Shown one piece after another: positions 15,630 through 24,142 of a DNA stretch of 46,911 nt (the first letter of the stretch is position 1; each line of letters begins with the position of its first letter). The stretch is from Ruminococcus sp. UBA7158 (lineage in GTDB: Bacteria; Bacillota; Clostridia; Oscillospirales; Ruminococcaceae). The position numbers were made by a program, and so were the translations under genes. A model generated the notes under the pieces. That model saw only the letters and a program-made list of their open reading frames with translations. It did no database searches and had not been told where the DNA came from. The stretch covers positions 9,017 to 55,927 of the forward strand of contig DKWG01000014.1 of the NCBI GenBank assembly GCA_002491605.1, given 5' to 3'.

Positions 15630-16898
15630 TTAGATATTTTCACACTGTCTTGAAACGCCCAGAATAACGCCCATTTCGGCAAGCTGAATCATGAGAGCTG
15701 TTCCTCCTGAGCTGAAGAACGGAAGCGACACACCCGTATTCGGGAAGGCATTGCAGGCAACGCCGATATTGAGTATTGCCTGAAGACCTATCTGGAAGGT
15801 TATACCGCTGACTATGAGCATTCCGAATTTGTCCGGTGCCTTAGAGGCAATTCTGAAGCCCCTGTAGATGAACAGTCCGAACAAAACAAGAACTGTCATT
15901 CCGCCTATATATCCAAGCTCTTCTACGATTATTGAAATTATAAAGTCGTTCTGCGACTCGGGAAGCCAAAGATACTTTTGTCTCGACTCGCCGAAGCCCA
16001 AGCCGAACCATCCGCCCGAGCCCATTGCGATAAGCGACTGCGCCGTTTGCCATGTGTCGTCGTTTATGACACCGTCTTCAACGCTTCCCTTGCTGGCGAA
16101 TCTGTCAAAGATGTATGAAAGTCCTCCGCCCTTCGCCACTGAATACAAGAGCATAGCTATCAGCCCCAAGACAGCCAGTATCGCTCCTACTCTTATGATG
16201 TCCTTCCACGGCATTCCGCTCAAAACGATTACAAACGCTCCTATAAGTCCCATTATCAAAAGTCCCGAGATGTGGCGCTGCAAAACCATGTTGACGCAGA
16301 CAGGTCCCATGGCTATCAAAAAGGGCAGGCTTCCTTTTGTGAACACATTTAGGTGCTTGTCATTTTTCACCGCTAAAAACGCCATGAAAATAATAAGAAC
16401 AGGCTTCATGGCCTCAGACGGCTGGAACGACTGACCTAAGATATCGATCCATCGGCGTGCGCCGTGCTCGGCTCTGCCGAAAAACGACGTGTACGTCAGC
16501 AAGAGCAGCATAACGCTGTATCCTATAATTACGACGTTTGAGTTCATGAATATATGATAGTCAAAGAAGGATATGAAAAGCATTAAAATAACGCCCAGAA
16601 CCGCAGCCATCGCCTGAGTTTTAACATATTTATATCCGTCGTTGTATTTTAAAATGCCCTCCATGTAGCTTGCGGAAAACATCATTACTATTCCGTATAC
16701 CATAAGAACTATTATTATGGTAAAGAACAAAATATCCATGCTGCCGTCGAAGATTCTGAGTCCGGGTTCCTTTGCTTTTATCTTGACGTCAGCCGCATCG
16801 CCTTCCGCCGACTTTTTTCCTCTTCTGTTTGCTCCTTTTTTGGACACGGGAGCAGACGTGCCTTTGCCGATTATAAAATTCATCCTCTTTTTAGCCAC
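15630..16898 (-). CDS. ftsW: SEDS-family peptidoglycan glycosyltransferase FtsW
   Basis: Polytopic membrane polymerase of septal peptidoglycan that works with the class B PBP encoded in the same cluster. After a basic 55-residue cytoplasmic tail there are about ten hydrophobic helices. SEDS signatures include YGIVMMFSAS, the W-L-P-ESQNDFI-EELG stretch and the C-terminal PNTGVSLPFFSSGG. The length of 422 residues is usual for FtsW with an extended N-terminus. GGAGGG 6 nt upstream supports the GTG start at 16898. It begins 26 nt after mraY; murD, which often lies between these genes, is absent. Confidence 0.94.
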   Translation of the reverse strand: MAKKRMNFIIGKGTSAPVSKKGANRRGKKSAEGDAADVKIKAKEPGLRIFDGSMDILFFTIIIVLMVYGIVMMFSASYMEGILKYNDGYKYVKTQAMAAVLGVILMLFISFFDYHIFMNSNVVIIGYSVMLLLLTYTSFFGRAEHGARRWIDILGQSFQPSEAMKPVLIIFMAFLAVKNDKHLNVFTKGSLPFLIAMGPVCVNMVLQRHISGLLIMGLIGAFVIVLSGMPWKDIIRVGAILAVLGLIAMLLYSVAKGGGLSYIFDRFASKGSVEDGVINDDTWQTAQSLIAMGSGGWFGLGFGESRQKYLWLPESQNDFIISIIVEELGYIGGMTVLVLFGLFIYRGFRIASKAPDKFGMLIVSGITFQIGLQAILNIGVACNAFPNTGVSLPFFSSGGTALMIQLAEMGVILGVSRQCENI

Positions 16899-16924
16899 GA
16901 ATGTCCCTCCGTTTTGAGCCTGCC

Positions 16925-17944
16925 TTAATTTTTAAGTGAATAAAGATAAGTAAGATAAACGCCCAGTGCGCCCACTGCAATAGTTATACCGGAGAAGACG
17001 AGCACAATTTTATATTCGCTCCAGCCGCACAGCTCAAAGTGATGGTGGATGGGCGCCATCTTAAACACACGCTTGTGGCGCAGTTTGACGCTGAGTATCT
17101 GAATAATATCGCTCAGAAGCTCGGCTAAATATATCACTCCGACAAGCGGAATCATAAGCTCAAGCCCCGAAGCTATTCCGAGAGCCACAACGGCTCCGCC
17201 CAAATACATCGAGCCTGTGTCCCCCATGAACACCTTTGCAGGGTGCAGATTCCAGATTAAAAAGCCCAAAACGCCGCCTGCTATTGCCATTGAGTATGCC
17301 GAAAGCTCCCATTTATCTAAAATAACGAATATCATTGTAAACGACACGGCGTATACAAGTGTTACCGAGCCGAGAAGTCCGTCCACACCGTCGGTGAAGT
17401 TGACGCCGTTTACTATTCCGTAGATAGCTATGCCCATGATGGGATAGTAAAACCAGCCGAAATCGACCTCGCCTATAAACGGCAACACCACAGAGGTTGA
17501 ATTGCCCAAAAAGTACAATGCCGCAAGATACAAAACGATTATAACCACCTGGCAGGCAGTTTTCGCCTTGACGTTCAATCCGAGGTTGCGCTTTTTCACA
17601 ACCTTTATGTAGTCGTCTGCAAAGCCTATGAGCATGAAAAGCAGCGACACGACAACTGCGAGTATAAGCTCAAGCGCCGCATTATCGGGAGCCTGAATCA
17701 TGTGTGCGCTTCGATAGCTCGATATTAAAGCGTATCCTATACATACTGAAACGCACGACGACAATATGAACATAAATCCGCCCATGAGCGGCGTTCCCTC
17801 TTTTGATTTATGCCATGCCGGACCGATGTCCAGGATGTGAGAGCCTGCTTTGAGCTTCTTTAAATACGGTATCAAAACAAATCCGAAAAGCCCCGCCACT
17901 GCAAATGAAACTATTCCGATAATGAGGTTTATCCAAAACGGCAT
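16925..17944 (-). CDS. mraY: Phospho-N-acetylmuramoyl-pentapeptide transferase
   Basis: Integral membrane enzyme that makes lipid I from UDP-MurNAc-pentapeptide and undecaprenyl phosphate. Family residues are visible: GFADDYIKVVKKRNLGL, NFTDGVDGL with catalytic Asp, FMGDTGSMYLGG, and the MAPIHHHFEL loop with three His. About ten transmembrane helices are predicted. ATG codons occur at 17956 and 17944; AAGGG touches the first and lies 12 nt from the second, so 17944 is preferred. The neighbours are murE upstream and ftsW downstream; murF, often between murE and mraY, is missing. Confidence 0.94.
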   Translation of the reverse strand: MPFWINLIIGIVSFAVAGLFGFVLIPYLKKLKAGSHILDIGPAWHKSKEGTPLMGGFMFILSSCVSVCIGYALISSYRSAHMIQAPDNAALELILAVVVSLLFMLIGFADDYIKVVKKRNLGLNVKAKTACQVVIIVLYLAALYFLGNSTSVVLPFIGEVDFGWFYYPIMGIAIYGIVNGVNFTDGVDGLLGSVTLVYAVSFTMIFVILDKWELSAYSMAIAGGVLGFLIWNLHPAKVFMGDTGSMYLGGAVVALGIASGLELMIPLVGVIYLAELLSDIIQILSVKLRHKRVFKMAPIHHHFELCGWSEYKIVLVFSGITIAVGALGVYLTYLYSLKN

Positions 17945-18048
17945 TTTTACAATCATCCCTTAAATTTATTTAAAGCTTCGTTTAAGTCGGCACTGCATGA
18001 TTTTATTGCGGTGCTGCTCAATGTTTTTTATTGGCGCTTTTTCAGCCG

Positions 18049-19491
18049 TTAATCAAGGCTTTTCAAAGCATCGTTAACTATTTCTCTTTCGTCAAAATGG
18101 ATTTTAACTCCGTTTGCAAGGATTTGATAATCCTCGTGTCCCTTGCCTGCAAGCACGATAACGTCGCCGTCCCGAGCATTTTGTACCGCTCGGAAAATCG
18201 CCTCACGGCGGTCGTCTATTTCAATATATTCGTTAAATTCAGAACTTAGTCCGGTTAAAATCTCCTTAATTATCTCATGAGGATCTTCATCCCTCGGATT
18301 GTCAGACGTGATTATCAGAAAATCCGCTTTGCTCTGAGCAGCTTTTGCCATCAGCGGACGCTTTTTTGCATCCCTGTTGCCGCCGCAGCCGAACAGGCAG
18401 ACTATTCTTCCGCTTGAGCATTCCCTGACGTTTTCAAGTATGTTTACAAGTGCGTCCGGCGTGTGAGCGTAGTCTAATATGACGGTAAAATTCCTGCCCG
18501 TCGGAACGACCTCGCATCTTCCTCTTACGCCGTTAATCTTTCCTATGCCGCCCGTTATAAGGCTGTCGGAAAATCCCGAAAGCTCAAGAGCCGCCATAGC
18601 TGCAACGCAGTTTGAAACGTTATAGCTTCCCGGGAGCAATATGCTCACCTTAAATGTTTTTTGACTGTTTGAATACCAAAAGCATGAGCCGCCTGCTGAA
18701 AGCTTTATGCCGTCGGCGGTAAAGTCGGCGTTGTCTTTAATGGAAAAGCTGTATTTTTCGCATGATATCTCATCAAACAGCCTTCGTCCGCCGTCATCGT
18801 CTGTATTAACCAACGCTTTTTTGCAGCGCGAAAACATCAGCTTTTTAGCCTGATAATAGTTTTCCATGCTTCCGTGGACGTCTAAATGGTCCTGAGTGAG
18901 GTTGGTAAAAACTGCAGTGTCAAAATAAACATTGCCCAGTCTCTGCTGAGAAAGTCCCTGAGATGAAACCTCCATAACAACGTATTGACAGCCGGAGTCA
19001 GCCATATCCTTTAAAAGCTCGAAGAACTCATCCGGCTCGGGAGTGGTGCGCTCTGCGTGCAGAACTCTGTCGCCTATTTCATTTTGACAAGTGCCGATAA
19101 GTCCTGCCTTTACGCCGAAAGAATCAAGCAGTCTTTTTATAACGGTTGTCGTAGTAGTCTTTCCGTTTGTGCCGGTGACGCCTATAAACTTCATTTTGCG
19201 TTCGGGATTGCCGTACCTGTTCGCCCAAATCTGCGAATAGGCAAGTCTGCCGTCCGGGACTATTATCTGATTCTTTAATCCCATGTCACGCTCTGTTATA
19301 AATACGCTCACGCCCTTGTCGGCAAGCTGTAAAAGCGAATCATGCGGATCAAAATTCAGACGCTTATAGCATACAAAAAGTGTGCCCCGACCGACATTGT
19401 CCCTTGTGTCGCAGGATATATCGGTTATTTCGCAGTCCTCAAGCGCTGTATCGGCAACGCCGTCTAAAAGCTCATAAAGTCTCATTTTCAT
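18049..19491 (-). CDS. murE: UDP-MurNAc-L-Ala-D-Glu:meso-DAP ligase
   Basis: ATP-dependent Mur ligase that adds the third stem-peptide residue. The P-loop GVTGTNGKTTTTT and the middle-domain DYAHTPDAL are clear. The specificity motif is DNPRDEDP; DNPR is the form found in meso-diaminopimelate-adding MurE. This agrees with the meso-DAP dehydrogenase encoded at 35.7-36.7 kb. The product is about 480 residues. The frame opens with GTG at 19497, but AAAGGAG lies 5 nt before the ATG at 19491. It begins 40 nt after the pbp2 stop. Confidence 0.95.
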   Translation of the reverse strand: MKMRLYELLDGVADTALEDCEITDISCDTRDNVGRGTLFVCYKRLNFDPHDSLLQLADKGVSVFITERDMGLKNQIIVPDGRLAYSQIWANRYGNPERKMKFIGVTGTNGKTTTTTVIKRLLDSFGVKAGLIGTCQNEIGDRVLHAERTTPEPDEFFELLKDMADSGCQYVVMEVSSQGLSQQRLGNVYFDTAVFTNLTQDHLDVHGSMENYYQAKKLMFSRCKKALVNTDDDGGRRLFDEISCEKYSFSIKDNADFTADGIKLSAGGSCFWYSNSQKTFKVSILLPGSYNVSNCVAAMAALELSGFSDSLITGGIGKINGVRGRCEVVPTGRNFTVILDYAHTPDALVNILENVRECSSGRIVCLFGCGGNRDAKKRPLMAKAAQSKADFLIITSDNPRDEDPHEIIKEILTGLSSEFNEYIEIDDRREAIFRAVQNARDGDVIVLAGKGHEDYQILANGVKIHFDEREIVNDALKSLD

Positions 19492-19531
19492 CGGCACTCC
19501 TTTTTTAAAGTTGCAAATTTAAACTAAAAAC

Positions 19532-21826
19532 TCATCCTGTTTCATCGTTTATAAGGAAGTATGCTTCGATTATCGTTCCCTTGTGGACATACTGCTCCTT
19601 GTAGTTCATTACGCCTGAGCACTCTGCTCCAGCCTTTTGCGCAGCACCGCCCAACGGCATCAGATTAAGTCCGAGCGAGGCGAGCTTTTTGTTTGCCTTT
19701 GAGAGCGAGTAGCCCGTTAAGTCGGGAACGTATACCATTTCCTCTTCGTAATCCTCTTCTGTATAAGCAATTATCTTGCAGCCCTTTGGCATCTTATTGC
19801 CCCTTGAAGGCACCTGCTTTACAACTGTGCCGCCTTTTCCTATTACCTCAAGCTCAAAGCCGAGCGAATTAGCTGTGCTTTTAGCCTTTTCAACAGCTGC
19901 GCCCTCGATTTTAGGAACGCTGACTTCAAGGTCCTTAAGCTCTTCCTCTGTATACTCGGCATAGTAGCCTAAATAAGGGAGAATTTCAGTGAACACTTCC
20001 GATACTACAGGAGCCGCAACGGCAGAGCCGTAGTAAAGACCGTTGGTCGGCTCGTCTACCATAACGAGCATTATAATCTCGGGGTCATCGGCAGGATAGA
20101 AGGCACAATAGGATGAAACATATGTATCTCCCTTGGGATTTTCATCGAGCTTCTGAGACGTACCCGATTTACCGCCGATATGATATCCTTTAATATATGC
20201 GTTGCTTCCCGAGTTTACTGTTACAACCGTCTCAAGGGTCTGACGCATTGTTTCGGATGTCTCCTCGGATATAACCTGCCTTTTTACAGTCGGTTCAAAT
20301 TGCTTAACTACATTTCCGTCGCTGTCGACAATTTTATCGACAACGTAAGGAGTAACCAGATATCCGCCGTTTACAACAGCGGCATAAGCTGTAATCATCT
20401 GTATCGGTGTTATTTTATTTGCCTGACCGAACGAGCTAACCGACAAGTCCAAAAGGCTCATGCGGTTATATGGCACATATATACTTGAAGCCTCAGCAGG
20501 CAGGTCTATGCCTGTTTTTTCCGTAAGTCCGTAGGCTTCGAAATATTGACAAAATGACTTTTTACCGAGCTTTTGACCTATATTTACGAACGCCGGGTTG
20601 CACGAGTTTGTCATTGCCTTAACAAAGCCCTGTGAGCCGTGACCGCCGTGAGTTGTCCAGCAGTGCAGCTCCTGACCGGAAACCTTAACCGAGCCGTTAC
20701 AGTAAAATGTATCGGACAGACTTATTGCGTCCTCCTCAAGAGCGGCAGAGCCTGTTATAACCTTAAATACAGAACCGGGATAATAAAGCGATGAAATCGC
20801 CTTATTTGTCCACTGCAAGCTCCATGCGTCTGACCTTGCTTTCTTATAAGCGTCATCTGTAGATGTATTCTTTATGTCTGCCAATGCCTTGGCGGTTTTC
20901 TCATCAAAAATATCGGCAGGGGCGTTAAGGTCATAGTCGGGGTCTGTAGCCATTGCGATAATCTGACCCGTTTTGCAGTTCATAACTATTGCACTGCCCT
21001 TATGCTTTGCTGCGTTGGACGTCACGGCGCTTTCGAGCGCCTTTTCCGTATAGTATTGAATTGTGGCGTCAAGATTGGTGTAAAGTGTATATCCGTCCTT
21101 CGCCTCATAGCTTTGCTTGTATTTATACTGGAACTCAGTTCCGTTTGCATCCCTTGCGCTTATTATCTTTCCGTCGGTACCGGTAAGGTAATCGTCATAA
21201 TAAGCCTCCAAGCCGTAAATGCCGTAGCCGTCGTAGTGAAGGTGACCTATGACGTTTGCGGCAAGGTCGTTTTGCGGATAATACCTTTTAGCCGTAGGCG
21301 TCGCTCCGACCGAGGTTATGCCCATCCTCGCCATTTCCTTCATGATATATGTAGCTTCGGACTTTTCAACGCCTGTCTTAACAACCTGATACGCATTGTT
21401 CTTATAAAGCCTTTGGCGTATATCCTCCGGCTCCATCTTCAGCGTTTCGGACAAGGTGTCAACAATAAATTCCTCACGGTTGACCTTATATTCAACCTCT
21501 TCACCGCTCGGCTTTTTCTCCTTAATTGTTGTATCCACACCTTTATCTCGCTCGGCAAATGTCCTCGGGTCGACGAAAACAGTGTATACGGTTACGCTTT
21601 GAGCCAAAACCTGTCCGTTTCTGTCGTATATTGTACCCCTGTTTGCTTTAACGGTTGCAGACCTAAACTGCTGGTTATTTGCCAAGGCCTGATATTTATC
21701 GCTTTCACGAACCGCAACCTTATACATCTGAGCAGATACATAAATCATCGCCAAAACCATCACAAGGAAAAACAGACAGTAAAGCTTCGCTTTCATTGCC
21801 TGCTTCGATTTATCCTGAACTGCCAC
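19532..21826 (-). CDS. Class B penicillin-binding protein with two PASTA domains (PBP2/SpoVD type)
   Basis: Septal transpeptidase. In its 764 residues are a short cytoplasmic tail, one transmembrane helix (about 14-34), a PBP dimer domain beginning RGTIYDRNG, the transpeptidase domain with S352-V-F-K, S408-C-N and K553-S-G-T motifs, and two C-terminal PASTA domains (about 637-695 and 697-760). PASTA domains are typical of SpoVD and vegetative PBP2x-like proteins; the sequence alone does not say whether it is vegetative or sporulation-specific, though being the only class B PBP in this cluster suggests the vegetative FtsI role. The start is a GTG at 21826, 12 nt after AAAGGA. Confidence 0.93.
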   Translation of the reverse strand: MAVQDKSKQAMKAKLYCLFFLVMVLAMIYVSAQMYKVAVRESDKYQALANNQQFRSATVKANRGTIYDRNGQVLAQSVTVYTVFVDPRTFAERDKGVDTTIKEKKPSGEEVEYKVNREEFIVDTLSETLKMEPEDIRQRLYKNNAYQVVKTGVEKSEATYIMKEMARMGITSVGATPTAKRYYPQNDLAANVIGHLHYDGYGIYGLEAYYDDYLTGTDGKIISARDANGTEFQYKYKQSYEAKDGYTLYTNLDATIQYYTEKALESAVTSNAAKHKGSAIVMNCKTGQIIAMATDPDYDLNAPADIFDEKTAKALADIKNTSTDDAYKKARSDAWSLQWTNKAISSLYYPGSVFKVITGSAALEEDAISLSDTFYCNGSVKVSGQELHCWTTHGGHGSQGFVKAMTNSCNPAFVNIGQKLGKKSFCQYFEAYGLTEKTGIDLPAEASSIYVPYNRMSLLDLSVSSFGQANKITPIQMITAYAAVVNGGYLVTPYVVDKIVDSDGNVVKQFEPTVKRQVISEETSETMRQTLETVVTVNSGSNAYIKGYHIGGKSGTSQKLDENPKGDTYVSSYCAFYPADDPEIIMLVMVDEPTNGLYYGSAVAAPVVSEVFTEILPYLGYYAEYTEEELKDLEVSVPKIEGAAVEKAKSTANSLGFELEVIGKGGTVVKQVPSRGNKMPKGCKIIAYTEEDYEEEMVYVPDLTGYSLSKANKKLASLGLNLMPLGGAAQKAGAECSGVMNYKEQYVHKGTIIEAYFLINDETG

Positions 21827-21971
21827 TTAGCCTACCATTCCTTTCCTGACAAAACGCAAAACAGCGCCTGTGCTTTTTACAACCGGCAATTTATGCAAGA
21901 AAGCTAAGTTCACCCCTTAATATTCAAGTAGGCAAAACTTAACTTTCCCCTGATACATATATCTTATTTTA

Positions 21972-22457
21972 TTAAGCGCCGAGATATTCATTGATATGTG
22001 CAAACCAGTTTCTTATGATAACGAAAATATTTCGTTTTTCTGTCTCAACAACCTCTATAACCGTGTTTCCCGGTATTTCGACATATTCGATCTGAGTTTT
22101 ATCAAGCTTTTGAAGTCCTAAAACATTTTGTGCATAGTCCTCAACGCTTTTCAGGGAGGTTTTTGATTCATATTCAGCCGCTAAAGATATATTTTCATTC
22201 TGAAGCGCCTTCAATTCACTCTCGAGTCGGGTTATTTCGCCGAAAAGTGTATTTGTTTCGACCTTGCCGTATAAAAGAGCGCACATTGTCGCAAAGACTA
22301 CTACCGCTGTCAAGAAAATTTTGCCGGCACTCTGCTTTTGAACATTTACATTCTTTTTAACCTGAATCTTTGGCTTCTGCTCGACAACAGGAGCATTTTT
22401 CACCTTCGGCTCGTAAACTGATAGATCATATGCCAAATTATCGTCACGGTATGCCAT
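21972..22457 (-). CDS. ftsL: FtsL-like septum protein
   Basis: A 161-residue bitopic protein: basic cytoplasmic N-terminus with KPKIQVKKNVNVQKQ, one transmembrane helix (46-64), then a coiled coil with leucine heptads (about 68-105: LESELKALQNENISLAAEYES), and a short tail. This is the architecture of FtsL/DivIC septum formation proteins, and position between rsmH and the PBP gene is the standard place for ftsL. Sequence conservation in FtsL is low, so the name rests on topology and context. AAAAGGGGAG precedes the ATG. A 145-nt gap follows before pbp2. Confidence 0.82.
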   Translation of the reverse strand: MAYRDDNLAYDLSVYEPKVKNAPVVEQKPKIQVKKNVNVQKQSAGKIFLTAVVVFATMCALLYGKVETNTLFGEITRLESELKALQNENISLAAEYESKTSLKSVEDYAQNVLGLQKLDKTQIEYVEIPGNTVIEVVETEKRNIFVIIRNWFAHINEYLGA

Positions 22458-22477
22458 GCTGTTCTCCCCTTTTTAAA

Positions 22478-23404
22478 CTAATCCTTTATCTTTTCTATAA
22501 TCCTCAGCTTTGCCGAATGGCTTCTTTGATTTGCCGAAAGCTCATATTCCGTCGGCTCAATGGGCTTTTTCGTGATAATCTTTGCCCTCGGTGTTCTGCC
22601 GCAGACGCACACCGGGAACTCCGGCGGACAAATGCAGCCCTGAGCAAAGGTCAAAAAGCGCTGCTTTACCAATCTGTCTTCAAGTGAGTGGAAGGTTATA
22701 ACACAAAGTCTTCCTCCGACATTCAGCGCTTCAAACGCTTTATCTAAAGCTCCGGAAAGCTCGCCCAGCTCGTTGTTTACTTCAATTCTTATAGCCTGGA
22801 ATGTCTTTTTGCAGGGATTTTTCTCTCTTCTTGCCCTCTGCGGAACGTTAGCCTTGACTATCTCGGCAAGCTCAAGAGTTGTTTCTATGCTCTTTGTCTC
22901 ACGCTCTTTGACAATCCCCGAAGCTATGCTCTTAGCGTACTTTTCCTCGCCGTATTCAAACAATATGCGGCAAAGCTCGGAATACGAATATGTATTGACA
23001 ACATCACGGGCACTGAGTCCCTCCCTGCTCATTCGCATATCCAGCTCAGCGTCGCTGTGGTAGGAAAAGCCCCTTTCGGCGTTATCCAATTGATATGACG
23101 AAACGCCGATGTCCAAAAGCATTCCGTCTATTTTTTCTATGCCCAGTGACGAAAGGACAGAATCAATATTACTGAAGTTGTCCTTAACAACTACTGCATT
23201 TAATCCGTACAGCCTTTCTCTTGCGACCGCAATGGCTTCCGGATCACGGTCTATAGCTATAAGTCTGCCCGTTTCAAGCCTTTTGGCTATTTGAAACGAG
23301 TGACCGGCTCCTCCTGCCGTTCCGTCGACATATATTCCGTTCGGTTTAATGTTAAGACCCTGTATACATTCGTCCAGCAGTACAGGTATATGCTTAAATT
23401 CCAT
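22478..23404 (-). CDS. rsmH: 16S rRNA (cytosine(1402)-N4)-methyltransferase
   Basis: SAM-dependent enzyme (MraW) that methylates N4 of C1402 in 16S rRNA. The 308-residue protein has HIPVLLDECIQGL at the N-terminus, VDGTAGGAGHS as SAM-binding motif, MLLDIGVSSYQLD, RGFSYHSDAELDMRM, FQAIRIEVNNELG and ITFHSLEDRLVK, all diagnostic. The ATG lies 1 nt after the mraZ stop, so the two are translationally coupled. Confidence 0.96.
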   Translation of the reverse strand: MEFKHIPVLLDECIQGLNIKPNGIYVDGTAGGAGHSFQIAKRLETGRLIAIDRDPEAIAVARERLYGLNAVVVKDNFSNIDSVLSSLGIEKIDGMLLDIGVSSYQLDNAERGFSYHSDAELDMRMSREGLSARDVVNTYSYSELCRILFEYGEEKYAKSIASGIVKERETKSIETTLELAEIVKANVPQRARREKNPCKKTFQAIRIEVNNELGELSGALDKAFEALNVGGRLCVITFHSLEDRLVKQRFLTFAQGCICPPEFPVCVCGRTPRAKIITKKPIEPTEYELSANQRSHSAKLRIIEKIKD

Positions 23405-23405
23405 A

Positions 23406-23840
23406 TCACTTCATCGCTTCCAGAGCGGCATATAGCTCTTCGTCGGATATCGAAAGCATATAGGTTTCATATGTTGCCTTGTCCCATATTTCAACCACAT
23501 CGTCTGACCCGACTACATATACATCTTTAATAAGTCCGGCATACTCGCGAAGAGTCTGCGGAACTAAAATTCTTCCGAGCTTATCTGATTCGACTGCTAT
23601 TGCGCCCTTAATATATATTTGCTTAAGGACTTCCTTTTGCCTGCCCTCATTCATAGCGGATATTTTATCGGAAAGTGCCCGCCAAACGTCGACATTATAT
23701 GCGACAAGGCGGTGATTGGCGCCTCTGGTGAGCATGAATCCGTCGCCTATGACATCTTTAAAGCATTGAGGGAAGCTCATTCTGCCCTTAGCATCAATAG
23801 TATACTGAAGCTCGCCGCTCAATTTTGTCGATATGTCCAC
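23406..23840 (-). CDS. mraZ: Transcriptional regulator MraZ
   Basis: DNA-binding repressor of the dcw cluster in the species where it has been studied. It contains two AbrB-like MraZ domains; the motifs YTIDAKGRMSFP and VESDKLGRILVPQTLREYAG carry the conserved Asp-x-x-x-Arg of each repeat. The frame is open to 23882, but the GTG at 23840 has GAGGTG 6 nt upstream and gives 144 residues, the family's usual length. It is the first gene of the cluster, behind a strong promoter and phased repeats that may be its own operator. Confidence 0.93.
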   Translation of the reverse strand: MDISTKLSGELQYTIDAKGRMSFPQCFKDVIGDGFMLTRGANHRLVAYNVDVWRALSDKISAMNEGRQKEVLKQIYIKGAIAVESDKLGRILVPQTLREYAGLIKDVYVVGSDDVVEIWDKATYETYMLSISDEELYAALEAMK

Positions 23841-23868
23841 CGGATTCACCTCTTTTTTAATCTTTTTA

Positions 23869-23895
23869 CCGCCAAATAACACTCTATACCACTTT
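23869..23895 (-). promoter_or_regulatory. Candidate MraZ box: three 10-bp-phased repeats
   Basis: On the minus strand, AAAGTGG (23889-23895), AGAGTGT (23879-23885) and TTGGCGG (23869-23875) occur at exactly 10-bp steps, directly after the mraZ promoter. The first two resemble the AAAGTG-type repeats bound by MraZ in other bacteria. One-turn phasing suits a ring-shaped oligomer. The third repeat is weak. Confidence 0.6.
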
Positions 23896-23903
23896 GTTAG
23901 TTA

Positions 23904-23932
23904 ATTATAACATCACGGTTCAAAAAAATCAA
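23904..23932 (-). promoter_or_regulatory. Sigma-A promoter of the dcw cluster
   Basis: Minus strand TTGATT (23927-23932), 17-nt spacer, TATAAT (23904-23909). The predicted start is near 23897, immediately before the MraZ-box repeats and about 55 nt before the mraZ start. Confidence 0.8.
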
Positions 23933-24034
23933 TAGAAAACTTCTTACGTTTTTGAAAGTTTCGGAGAATTTCAATATTCAAAATTGTGCATTTTCGCCAA
24001 ATAATCTAATAACATTTCCGTCTGACATCCGAAC

Positions 24035-24080
24035 GCAAAAAATCGGCTGAATCAGCGGCAAATGCCTGATTCAGCCGATT
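24035..24080 (-). terminator. Rho-independent terminator after the CNNM/CBS gene
   Basis: A perfect 15-bp stem (24041-24055 against 24066-24080, AATCGGCTGAATCAG) followed by six T on the minus strand. It ends the CNNM/CorC gene and insulates the dcw promoter. Confidence 0.9.
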
Positions 24081-24142
24081 GGAGCAAAACTCGTTGCTTT
24101 CTAAAATTCACTTTTTATATAAGAACAGTGCGAACCATTCTG

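Noticed and set aside
21827..21838. Three-codon ORF M-V-G-stop before pbp2 as a regulatory leader peptide
   Set aside because: Its ATG touches the Shine-Dalgarno sequence, so initiation there is improbable; mentioned only as part of the spacing pattern.
21002..21907. Long plus-strand ORF opposite pbp2 (301 residues)
   Set aside because: Antisense to a certain gene; its length comes from codon bias of the real frame.
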